64,000 bases of DNA, from assembly GCF_029852145.1 (NCBI RefSeq), contig NC_079976.1, forward strand, positions 3,472,001 through 3,536,000. The letters run 5' to 3'. Shown piece by piece: positions 1-9,869 of the stretch. A program made the position numbers and the translations under genes. Numbering within the stretch: the first letter of the stretch is position 1; every line of letters begins with the position of its first letter. Origin of the DNA: Microplitis mediator. Its lineage: Eukaryota; Arthropoda; Insecta; Hymenoptera; Braconidae. The notes under the pieces are model-generated. The model saw only the letters and a list, made by a program, of their open reading frames with translations. It ran no database searches and was not told the origin of the DNA.

Positions 1-1
1 T

Positions 2-676
2 ATCACGCATGACAATGACACGACTATTGAATTCCCAGTCGTTGACGTAGCAGCCGCAATCGGCTGGGACTCTGGCGTCGTCAAAAGTCACTTGAAAAAT
101 CTTGAATGGACAACTGCCAATGGCAAACCCAAACGCTCATCAATATCAGTGAGATATGATACACTAGGACTGAGAGTCCGTGCACCAGGTGACCTGACTG
201 ACACTGAGCTAGACGAAGCTCTTGATGCCCTAGCATCCAGGACTCAGTCCCAAGAAACTTCTTCGCTTCAGCAACTGGAGATTATTCACACTGTCATGAA
301 TAAATACAGCTGTCAAAGTGTCCGAGATTGCCAGGAACTCAATGAAGAAAATATTCACAAGTCTGATGAATTAAAAAATACAATCCGTCAGTACTTCCAG
401 TCGTCATCGCCACTTTCCATCGTTGAAATCGAATCGAAGAATCAAAATGACAAAGCCAATGAAGCCCAAATTATCACCGACATCAGATCCTTGATCGCCA
501 GCTACAGAGACAATAATTTTACTGGTCGTGCTGTCGCCCGGATTTTCCACGGTATCCAGAGTCCCAATTATTCGGCTCTTACCTGGTGCCGCTGTCGCTT
601 CTGGCGAGCTCACCTTGCTACTGATTTTAATTATATATCACAATTAGCAACTAAAGAAATTTTATCAATGCGGTAA
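2..676 (+). CDS. RECQL4: ATP-dependent DNA helicase Q4 (RECQ4), C-terminal part, 5' end outside window
   Basis: The frame is open from base 2 to the TAA at 676 (224 residues), with no start because the gene enters from the left. The end of the protein, with ARIFHGI followed about 10 residues later by CRCRFWR and a final LATKEIL stretch, matches the C-terminal domain of animal RECQL4, which unwinds DNA in replication initiation and repair in the nucleus. The helicase motifs themselves lie upstream of the window and cannot be checked. The region before it (residues 15-60, VVDVAAAIGWDSGVVKSHLK) reads like a winged-helix segment. No intron interrupts this last exon. The next gene converges on it with about 250 bp between stop codons. 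Confidence 0.85.
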   Translation: MTHDNDTTIEFPVVDVAAAIGWDSGVVKSHLKNLEWTTANGKPKRSSISVRYDTLGLRVRAPGDLTDTELDEALDALASRTQSQETSSLQQLEIIHTVMNKYSCQSVRDCQELNEENIHKSDELKNTIRQYFQSSSPLSIVEIESKNQNDKANEAQIITDIRSLIASYRDNNFTGRAVARIFHGIQSPNYSALTWCRCRFWRAHLATDFNYISQLATKEILSMR

Positions 677-927
677 TAATTAAATTAATTTATTAATTAG
701 AATAAAAATAATAGATAATTAAATTAGTTTTATGAATTTAAATAAACTGTTTTTTTTTCTAAAGTAAAACAGATTAAAAGTACTGGGTATCTTTATATAA
801 GTTTTTAATTTATTTAATAAAAATTAGTAACAATTATAAATTTATATACATATGTAAATGATTAATATAAATTTTATTAAAATAAAATTTTAAATATTTT
901 AACTATCACTTTTTTGTCAATTTATAA

Positions 928-1555
928 TTAAGTTACAGCTCGTTTCATGTAATTGCACTGCTGCAAAAATTTATGCAAACGAATCTGTTGCATTTTACCA
1001 ATACGACTCATACGAGTTTCCGACTGACAAACTGCGCAATACTCGGAGGTAATCCCGTGAAGAGGAGAGCGATAGTAAACATCATTGAGACTTTTATTTT
1101 TATGATGAGACCACCCATGAAAAATAACTTCGAAAATCATCAGCATGATCGCGAACCATTTGAAATAAATAATCGCTGGTAGAAATAAAAATACTGGATT
1201 TATTTCAGCAAACGAAGTGCCTTCACATGGCGGCAGTAAATCTTTCAGACGTCTATCACTTAAATTTTTTTCTTGCTTTGATAACAATTCCTCTCTTATC
1301 TCTCTAGGTATCTATAAGTTACAAAATAACCAACATAACATTTTGATGAACGTATGCCGACATTATTAATTAATTATTTTAAAATAAATTAAATTATTTT
1401 ACTTGAAATGGTACACGTCCCCGTGGCTCATGTTCGTGGACATGAATATCAATCTCAGGTTCACCAGTTTCGCTACTCACGTCATTGTAATTAAATGTCA
1501 TCTGTTCCTCATCACTCTCGCTGAGCAGTTCTCCGGTCTCACGATCAATTTTCAT
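928..1555 (-). CDS. Small predicted membrane protein, unrecognised (178 aa)
   Basis: Two exons, 1555-1403 and 1311-928, join in frame across a 91-bp intron (donor CAA|GTAAAA, acceptor TTATAG|ATA), giving 177 residues plus stop. The start chosen is the ATG at 1555 (MKIDRETGELLSESDEEQ). The N-terminal half is acidic and His-rich (residues 1-50). A hydrophobic segment near residues 87-108 (INPVFLFLPAIIYFKWFAIM) looks like one membrane span. The C-terminal part holds a CXXC pair (YCAVCQ) and a basic end. I do not recognise the family and assign no function. The shared frame across the intron and biased codon use make it a likely real gene. Confidence 0.6.
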
Positions 1556-1624
1556 TTTGTTTTTTATTTTTACATAAAAGTAATGATACTTTTTAATGAT
1601 TATTGAACTTTTTTTAATTTTCAC

Positions 1625-2679
1625 CAGTAGTTTGATAAATTACAACAACAAAACGCACTGCTACACACGTTGATATGGCACGCGTAAAATTATGAGGTGA
1701 CTGAGGTCATTTCCCGGAAATTAACATCGAAATCCCACTTGTATACTGATTACAAAAAAAAAATAATGATGATAATAATTATAATTATCAATCAAGCTGT
1801 CATCAGTTATTACTATTGAAAATTTATTTTTAAAAATTCAAATAATTATTGAAATATTTGAAAAATAGACAAATTTTTTAAATATTCAATTTTAATCTTT
1901 ATCATTAAATATCTCAAAATTTTTTGATAAATATTTCAAATATTTTTTTCCAAAGGTAAGTACGGACTTTATCGACTGTACATGAATATATATGTATATA
2001 TATCTAGTAAAAAAAAATTAATTATAGGAAAATTTTTATAATGTTCAAATGATAACGATACTGAGAGTAGCAGTCATCAGGAAAATTTATTTATTTTCCT
2101 CAAAAAATTCAAATACTGACAGGCAAAAATTATAATGAATCCATGTGAAGAATTTTCAAAAATTTTATTGCAGATTTTATTTGAAAATAATAAAAATTCT
2201 TTGATGAATTCTTTATAATAAAACATAATTTTTATTTTCATAAGACAATGGAGCATTTCTATCAGTCATTAATTCAAATTTTTGACAATTTTATTAATTA
2301 AAAACTCATAGATTATATATATTTATATATAAGTATCTACTATTTGTAGATATATATTTTTATAATTGCCTCTGTAATTCGAATTAATCAATTTTCATTT
2401 TTTGAAGTTTAAATTCTATTGACTGATTGATAATCCTAAGAGTTAAAATGAATGATGCAAGTAATTAATTGATTACTTCTTCAATAGAACTTTTGTTCTG
2501 TATATTTTATTAGATAATTAGTTTTTTGAATCAATTTATCAGTAATAAATCAACAATCTTTAATTTAACTCAATCTATAGAGCATGGAATAAATAAATAT
2601 ATATAAAATTTAATTTATATTTTATTGTTGACATAAATTATGTTACTGCATATTTAAATAGTGAATGTAATAGATTGAA
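1625..2679. other. AT-rich intergenic stretch
   Basis: No coding signal seen. The stretch between the small membrane-protein gene and the end of NOSIP is simple AT-rich sequence with short TATATA runs (about 1987-2005 and 2313-2360). Near 2054 a short match to the family A MITE end (GATACTGAGAGTAGCAG) occurs without a clear partner end. Confidence 0.5.
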
Positions 2680-3822
2680 TCACGCTTGCAAGACTGGTCT
2701 TTCGTGTTTTCCTTCTAGATTGTCATTGACTGCAGCGTATCCTGTTCCACCCTGCAATAAAAAAAAAACCTTTGAACTGTTGCTGACAAATTTAGTTTTT
2801 ATTGATTTGAATCATTTATTCTTCAAGTAGAAAAAGAAGATGAAGAAATAATAAATTATTGTGATAAAAATTACCCTTTGCAAAGGAATAATGTCTGCCT
2901 CTGATATTTTTGAATTATCTAGAGGGTTAATCCAGTCTTTTTTTATAAGTTTTTCCACGCATTCCATTGTCACGACGTCTCCACTATTTAAAAAAACAAA
3001 AATGACTATTGATTCTCTCCATTAAATACTCGAATACAAAAAGACAATCTCATGTCTACTCTAGATCATACTCACGTCGTTTTAATAACAGCACAGGGCA
3101 CACTATTACCCAGAATATCATGAGTAATAGGGCACATATATCTGGCTTCTTTGACAATCAAAGATTTCTTATCATCAGGATCCTTGACTTCCGTAAATTT
3201 AACAGGAATGAGATTCTTCAGCTTCAAAACATTCCCACTGACAGGGCAGTAAATATTTTTATCAGGTTTTTTTAACGTTGCCGCTTTCGCCTCCGGAGTT
3301 TTCGAAGGGATCCAGAAACTGGGCAACATTTTATCACGACCATTGGCCATGTTGGATATCGATGCCTCTGCACTTTTTGTTTTATCCACAGTAACGATAC
3401 TTTTTTCGCATTTTAAAAAATTCTCCAACTTTTTTAACTCATCATTTACTGTCTCTTCCTTATTTTTTTCTTCTTCTTTACGTTTCTGGGCTTCGTATTC
3501 CTTAACTTTTCTAGTGTACTCACGTTTTTTGGTCAGGATGTACTCCAAAATAGCTTCCTTGTCAAATAAATAACCATCTGGCCTAAAAAATTAGTTGAAT
3601 AATTTTATCATTACGAGGTATATAATAAAAAGTTATTAAAACTTACGTTATGACAGGATTCCTACATGGTTGGAGAGTCAAACAGCAACAATCAAAACCT
3701 TTTACTGAATCTTTACCAATTCTGTGGCTATTGGTACCATAACCTGATGCTGCTGCGTCTTTTTTCTTTTCATGATAAGTGTAAACTGCACCAGCTGTAC
3801 AATTTCTTGCGTGTCTTGTCAT
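2680..3822 (-). CDS. NOSIP: Nitric oxide synthase-interacting protein homolog (NOSIP), U-box family
   Basis: Four exons, 3822-3647, 3582-3076, 2983-2875 and 2751-2680, join in frame to 287 residues (human protein about 301). The start MTRHARNCTAGAVYTYHEKK is nearly identical to the family start. Residues 45-80 hold the first half of the split U-box (DCCCLTLQPC, then PDGYLFDKEAILEYI). A charged coiled-coil linker and the conserved LPSFWIPSKTPEAKA follow, then the second half with CPVSGN and CPITHD, then VVTMECVEKLI. The end GKHERPVLQA also matches. NOSIP is a nuclear/cytoplasmic E3 ubiquitin ligase-like protein, named for binding NO synthase and also found with spliceosomes. The middle linker is shorter and more lysine-rich than in mammals. 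It shares its strand with the upstream SREK1IP1 gene about 290 bp away. Confidence 0.93.
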
Positions 3823-4114
3823 TATTAATTATTTATTCAACTCTCAGTACTACAGTACACTAATTTAATATTAATATCAATATCAATATCAATAAACAAA
3901 ATATCAAATTAATGATTACACTTTTTTTTTTAGAAAACAAACCTCAGCTGATTTCTCATTTTGTTTATTTTGATGCAGGATGCAGATGGAGCTGCGTATT
4001 AAATACTCAGCTGATAAGGAAGGCGGTGATAAATAAACAGAAATAACTTGAATTAAAATGCATAAAAAATTTAATTTAATGTACATACATAAAATTTATT
4101 TATTAACTGATTAA

Positions 4115-4552
4115 TTAATCAGATGAAGTACTTGCTTTGCGATGACGTTTATGTTTTTTATGTTTAGATTTTTTCTTACGTTTTTTCTTCTTCTTCTTGT
4201 CATTTTTATCTTTCTCGGACTCAGAGCTAGATGACTCGGAATCAGAACTGGACTGTCGAGCTTTGTCTTGAGATTTTGACTTTTTGCGTTTTTTTTCTTT
4301 GCGCTTTTTCTTGGCTTCGTTTAATTTCATCCTCAATTCTTTTTCCCGCAACTCTGTCAAAGGTGTCGTGTAATTTTCGTCGCTGTCGGAGCTGGTGCTG
4401 CTCACGTCCAGGACTATTTCTTTGTTGGGATCAACTTTTATAAAATTCCGACATTGATAAGTCAAATGACCAGCGTACCCACATTTTTTGCAGGCCGGTC
4501 TTACTTGTTCTTTGGTCTGAGGAATTAATTTTGCCAAGAACTCTGGATCCAT
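4115..4552 (-). CDS. SREK1IP1: SREK1IP1-like zinc-knuckle splicing-associated protein (145 aa)
   Basis: One exon encodes MDPEFLAKLIPQTKEQ, then a CCHC zinc knuckle (CKKCGYAGHLTYQC, about residues 20-33), then RNFIKVDPNKEIVLDVSSTSS, which is the family signature. A long Lys/Arg/Ser-rich tail follows. Mammalian SREK1IP1 (P18SRP) binds the splicing regulator SREK1 and acts in the nucleus. The reading frame extends upstream to 4630, but the preceding AATTATAG|GTT looks like a splice acceptor, so the ATG at 4552 was chosen and a 5' UTR intron is likely. AATAAA lies about 20 bp past the stop. The basic, low-complexity tail is typical and not an artefact. Confidence 0.88.
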   Translation of the reverse strand: MDPEFLAKLIPQTKEQVRPACKKCGYAGHLTYQCRNFIKVDPNKEIVLDVSSTSSDSDENYTTPLTELREKELRMKLNEAKKKRKEKKRKKSKSQDKARQSSSDSESSSSESEKDKNDKKKKKKRKKKSKHKKHKRHRKASTSSD

Positions 4553-5019
4553 TGATAACCTATAATTATTAGGAACAAATTTATCAATATTATGAATAAA
4601 AAATTTATATAAATTTATGTTTAATGACATATTTTTAATTTAAATAAATTATAAATACCAGTAATTGTTTAAATAACCACAAAATAATTCACGTCTTGAT
4701 TTATTGTCATTTAAAAAAATTATATCACAATTGGGCGGCAGTTTTTAATTTTTAAATTCATTTTACAGAGAATTCATTTTTTAAATTATTATTTTATTTA
4801 TTAATTAATTATTAATGTAATAATTAATATTTGAATTCAAGTTGAGTAATTGGTCAATCGGCTGACAAGTGTCGAGTGTCATAATATCGAATGTTCACGA
4901 CTATCGAAATGTGAACAATCGATGTTTTGAATTAACGATAATCGATTCATGAGACGGATTTGACGGTTTTGCAATAAATTTGGGCCGGCTTTATAATCTC
5001 GCAAACCAAAACTCTGAAT

Positions 5020-5397
5020 AAGTGTGAACGTAGGTGACAGTTTTAATTGACAAAAATTTAAAAATGCGTATTCGAAAAAATGCAAGACCTGTACATGCTT
5101 ATTTTAAATTTCATTATTGTAATTAATTAATTTATTTAATTCAAATTTATAAATTGTCTCGTGTCTGCTGCATTCACGATACTGAAGTTAGCAGACGTCT
5201 AATAATTTTTGGATTTTTTTTTAGACGATAAACCATAAAAAAAAAAATATTTTAAAAAATTGCACCTGTAGTCTTTTAAATTTTCTACATGTGCATATTT
5301 TTTATTTTATTTTTTTGCAATTAATTTGTTGAAAAACAAAAATTCAAAAATTGTTAAATGTCTGCTATTTTCAGGATCATGCTGCATTCACACTCAT
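5020..5397. mobile_element. Family B palindromic MITE, interrupted by a family A MITE
   Basis: The left end AAGTGTGAACGTAGGTGACAG (5020) and right end CTGCATTCACACTCAT (to 5397) form the family B terminal inverted repeat, with consensus GAGTGTGAATGTAGCAGAC. Flanks AACTCTGAAT (5010-5019) and GACTCTGATT (5398-5407) match at 8 of 10 positions and look like an aged target-site duplication. A family A element sits inside near the right end. No coding capacity. Confidence 0.7.
5178..5380. mobile_element. Family A MITE, copy 1 (nested in family B)
   Basis: Starts GATACTGAAGTTAGCAGACG and ends with the inverse, TCTGCTATTTTCAGGATCAT; about 203 bp. The interior is near-palindromic around TACATGTGCATATT. 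An exact 11-bp direct repeat, GCTGCATTCAC, flanks it (5167-5177 and 5381-5391). The duplicated bases are part of the family B right end, which proves insertion into that element. Confidence 0.8.
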
Positions 5398-8350
5398 GAC
5401 TCTGATTAAAATCTTAAAATTATTGAAAGATGGCAGGAAAATACAAAATTTAGGTAATTAATGGAATCGTATGAATTTTTTTAATTACAGTATACTAATT
5501 ACCCTGATAACTCGGTACAATAATATCAGCTTCAAACACAGAAAATTTTTAATTTCCCTGCTCCTAAATTTCCTCGTTAATTTTCGTTTCAAATTTTTTT
5601 TTCAGATTTAACTCCAGCCTCGAGTAAAACTGACAAGAAATTTCTGATATATTTATAAATCTATGCAAAATTTTTTTGTGAATAAGTTGAAGAACATATA
5701 TGTGTATAAATATATGTAAGTAACATAATTTTATTTAAAATTGATCAATTCCGTCATAAATTAGCAACACCAAGTGACCGCGCAATATTTTAAATAATTT
5801 AAGTATCGAAATTAAAATAAAAATCCACCGGGTCATTAATCATCGATTTTATTTAATAAAATTTTTATAAAATTAACTTATCATAATTAATCATTTTAAT
5901 GAGGAAAAAAAAGTGTAATTGCAATTTTAATTAGTTGTTTAATATTTAAATAGCGAAATGGAAATTTACTAAAGATGTTTGATTAATAAATAGGGAAGTA
6001 CGTAGAGGTATTAATGTATTGATGTTATAGATGTATGGATTATGGAACAGTAATGATGATAATAAATAGTCTAGCTGGTAGTAGTAACCAGTAATAATTG
6101 TTTTTTAGTAGTAGTAACAGATTTACGTTTGCAGTTTAGGTCTTATGCAACAAATAATATGTTCACTTGCGTATATCTAGCGTGTGCACCAACGCTCACA
6201 TTAGCTTACACTGCTAACGGCGCGTTGTTACCTCACTAGTAAATAAGTAAAGCCACGATTTTTAAATCCGCTCATTTTCCCACCAAACCGATCCCGCATT
6301 TTTTTATTATTTACACTTTCAATATCTTTCTTATTTCAATCGATTGTAATTGTTATTGTAAAACTATATTTCCTGTTTAAAAATAATTAAGTACCTCATT
6401 AAAATATTACCTAATTTTTTTTATTTAAAATCACTGGAGTGTGCAAAATAAAAAAATTAAAATGAAAATAAAAAATAAGGTCATTGACATCAATAAGTAA
6501 AATTTATTAATTATTTTATTTTGTAGATGAAACTGGACCTTGAAAACAATGAATCATTTAAATGCACAATTGTAGTTTAAAAGAAGCCGCGTCAATGCAC
6601 TTTATCATCAATAATACGATAGTATAAATTTTTCTATTATTATTTAATATTTATTTATTTAATAAAAATAATAAACATATAAATTAATACGATTATTAAT
6701 TTAGAGATGAATACGAGAATTCAAATGCAAATTTTCATACAGGATTTCAGAGGATGAATCTAGAGTTGAATGTCTTTATTCTGCGTGTTCACTAGTTTCT
6801 GGAGGTCCACTTTACTTGAGAAATATTTATTACGATCACGAATAAAATTTGGTTAATTTAGTGGTCAAATTAATAACCGTGAGCTTTTGAATATTTTGTG
6901 TATAGTCAACAACCCATGGTCGAGTTAAGGTAGACAGCAGGTTGGGGACAGGGGTTGCGATAAAAGCCAGTGTAGGGATGAAAAGAGAGAAAGAGGAGGA
7001 GAGAAATGAAAGAAGAAAGAGAAAGAAGGGTTTGATTGAGAAGAGATCTGTCAATTGCAGTGTCTGTAGACAAAGTTTACATAACTGTATTGGGTCAAAT
7101 TGTTGAATGGCTCGTGCCCGCTATCTGTTACAATATTATGTAATATAATATATTAAATATGTATACATCGATATATAATTGTATAGATTAACTGACAGCG
7201 ATACATCTCAATTGATAATTAATTACCCAGGGTTTTGTTTAAAATATTAATAGATTCACTAGAAATTGAGGATGAACAGGACTCGGATACTGAGTTTAAC
7301 TTGAATAAGATTATTTATTTTATTGTTTGTTTTTTTAATTATTATTTTTTTTAATAAGCCTTGAATAGCGACACGGCTCAATGAACAATCTGACGTTGAG
7401 ACAACAAATTAACTGCCAATTATTGCTGTCGCGAACACAGCGGATACTCTGAGTATCGCCTCGTATACTAATTGTGAGATAAAGATGACCTAAGACGAGG
7501 GTTAATTCGCGATATTTATTTAGCCGTTGAATCGATAAAATAATTAGGTGAAATTATTTTACTAATTTATGATTTTATTTAAAGTATAAAAATTACTGAT
7601 AACGATAGCGCTCGTGAACTCGCACTAATTTATTTTTATTTGCAGTTACATATTTTTGTATTCTATGGAGTATAAAATAAAAATTAGATAAATAAATAAA
7701 TGAATGTTGGAATGTGATAACCTGCGACCACAAACTGACCGGTATCAATTTACCAATCACATGCTACTGTTGATAGAGAAAACCTCGGAGAATTCAGACG
7801 GGATAAAAGTTAAGACAGAATAAGATTATAATCATCTGAGATAATTCAAGTTTCAAATTTCACGGGTTTATTTTTATTTGTAAAATGATATTTAAATAGT
7901 TAACATTAATCATTAATTAAATAATGTTAATATTAATTTTATAAATTAAATAAAATAAATTTAAAGGCTTATTGCATGTATTGAATATATTATATTTAGC
8001 AATTAATTAAATTAAATTAAATTAACAAGACACAGAGGATGACGTAGAGGGATGACTGATGCGCATTTATGGAAAGGGAGAAGCGTCAGTGAGCAGTGAC
8101 TTCAAACGATTGTACACTGCACCTCAATAATGATGATTGGGATAAGTCCATGAGGTAAACGGTTGCATCAACTACCATCACTACAATATATCTCCCCCGA
8201 TTAGTTTGATTAACGTTAATTAATACCGTCAAAATGCACAACGTAAATTAATCCGATATGTGACCTCGATTGATTATATTATTTAAAATTTTCCTATATC
8301 ATTTTATTATAAATTTTAATAATAATAATAATAAACTGTAAAAAATTTAT

Positions 8351-8549
8351 GATCCTGAAGTTAGCAGACAGTTGAAAATTTTCGAATTTTGTTTTCAACG
8401 ACTTAATTTAAAAAAAAAAAAAACAAATATGCACATGTAGAAAATTTAATAAACTATAAGTGCAATTTTTTCAAATATTTTTTTTTTTTATAATTTATTG
8501 TAAAAAAAAAATCCAAAAATTATTGGACGTCGGCTAACTTCAGTATCAT
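8351..8549. mobile_element. Family A MITE, copy 2
   Basis: Starts GATCCTGAAGTTAGCAGACA and ends GTCGGCTAACTTCAGTATCAT; 199 bp, AT-rich interior with the ATGCACATGTAGAAAATTTA core shared by all family A copies. Flanks AAAAATTTAT and AAAAATTTCA are a near-perfect 10-bp target-site duplication. Confidence 0.75.
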
Positions 8550-9485
8550 AAAAATTTCAAGTAAATTCAGACTTACTGGGAGTTACGGAGTTTAAAAAAA
8601 ATCACTTCGCATACGAAGCGAAAAGAGATTTTTTTTTTAGAGTGATTTCGGAGTGATGTGGATTTAATTTTAATTCACATCTACTCCAATCCGAAATTTT
8701 AATGTTAAAATAAACCCGTTCTGGAATTAATTTTACTATGGAGGGGATTAATAAATAAAAAATCCGCTCCGCATTCTCTCCGAAAATTTTTTACAGTATA
8801 ATAATAATAATAATAAAATTTAATATAAAAAAAGTAATCGAGTACAGTATAAAATGTTTGACATGAGATGTTGACAAACAAATATAAAGAGACAAAAAAA
8901 AATCGACAATTGTAGGGAAAACTTTTGCGGATTCTTTGTACATATGTGGAACGATATATGTTTAAGATATTTATACAGTATCCTTTTATTTAATTTTTAT
9001 TTTTTATACGTCATCTTATATATTTATTTAACAGAAATCAAAAATTAAAATTTTATAAATATTCGTATTATAGGTGGCGGAAAATTTAGTGGGTGGCGAT
9101 TTGAGGCGGGCTACGTACGTAACAACATATACATCTATATCCAATGCAAGTACATAAGGGGGTGGGTACATTTACGAACGTCATCCCAATGACCTCGCGT
9201 ATTCGAGGGTGGTGTATTTGCGGATAGGATGGGTACCGTACACCTCAGCACTCTCCGGTGTACTGAGTACGCAGGGCACGTTTGTAGTCACTCCCACCTG
9301 CGCCGCGGTACCGCGAACGCGAGCTACTAACAATAATAGTAGACCGCGGGAGGCGATATCACACAATACGAATGTAGTGCTGTCGTAGTCATAGTCGTAG
9401 TTGTAGTTGTAGCTCTCGTCCTAGTGTTTGTTACATTACATTGTACACAAAGTTAGGAGTAGTGGTGATAGCTACGATTGTAGAC

Positions 9486-9491
9486 CACGTG
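9486..9491. promoter_or_regulatory. Perfect E-box CACGTG upstream of cycle (first of three)
   Basis: CACGTG lies here in the probable promoter/5' UTR, again at 9860-9865 (5 bp before the chosen ATG) and at 10205-10210 in intron 1. CACGTG is the binding site of CLOCK:CYCLE heterodimers, so autoregulation is possible. Function is inferred from position only. Confidence 0.4.
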
Positions 9492-9869
9492 GGTTTTAAA
9501 ACTCACATCAGTTGGTTTTAAACTACGACTAGACACACTACTCCCGAGCAATATTTCCCGCTTCATCAATTGTTGTTTTTTACATACCTCATACTGAAGT
9601 GGATTTAATATTTTTTTACTTCATTATTTATTGAAAGAACTGGTGCTCATAATTAGCTATTCATTTATTAATTCATTCATAATATGTTACAGTGAATTAA
9701 TTATTAAATACTTAATTTATATTGTGATCAATAATTAATTGTGAATTTTAAAAATATTTAAAAGTTATTGCCGTTGGATTTTAAAAAATTTGACAACAAG
9801 GGAGGCCGCGAGCTTTTTCCATCGTTGAGTGACAACGATGCGGCCTCACTTACTAATTTCACGTGCTGG

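Larger units (their letters stand above)
4631..9869. other. Long non-coding region upstream of cycle
   Basis: About 5 kb with no convincing coding exon. It holds a nested pair of MITEs (5020-5397), another MITE (8351-8549), a repeat-like stretch at 8560-8800 with CACTTCGCATACGAAGCG hairpin sequence, and a GC-richer, CpG-containing segment at about 9070-9520, including a TAGTCG/TAGTTG hexamer run at 9381-9415. That segment is the best candidate for the cycle promoter and 5' UTR. Short ORFs here look random. Confidence 0.55.

Noticed and set aside
4879..5085. 68-codon reverse frame upstream of SREK1IP1
   Set aside because: Overlaps a MITE end and has no recognisable features.
9181..9366. 61-codon reverse frame in the GC-richer region upstream of cycle
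   Set aside because: Short, no family, and likely promoter or UTR sequence with fewer stops because of higher GC.
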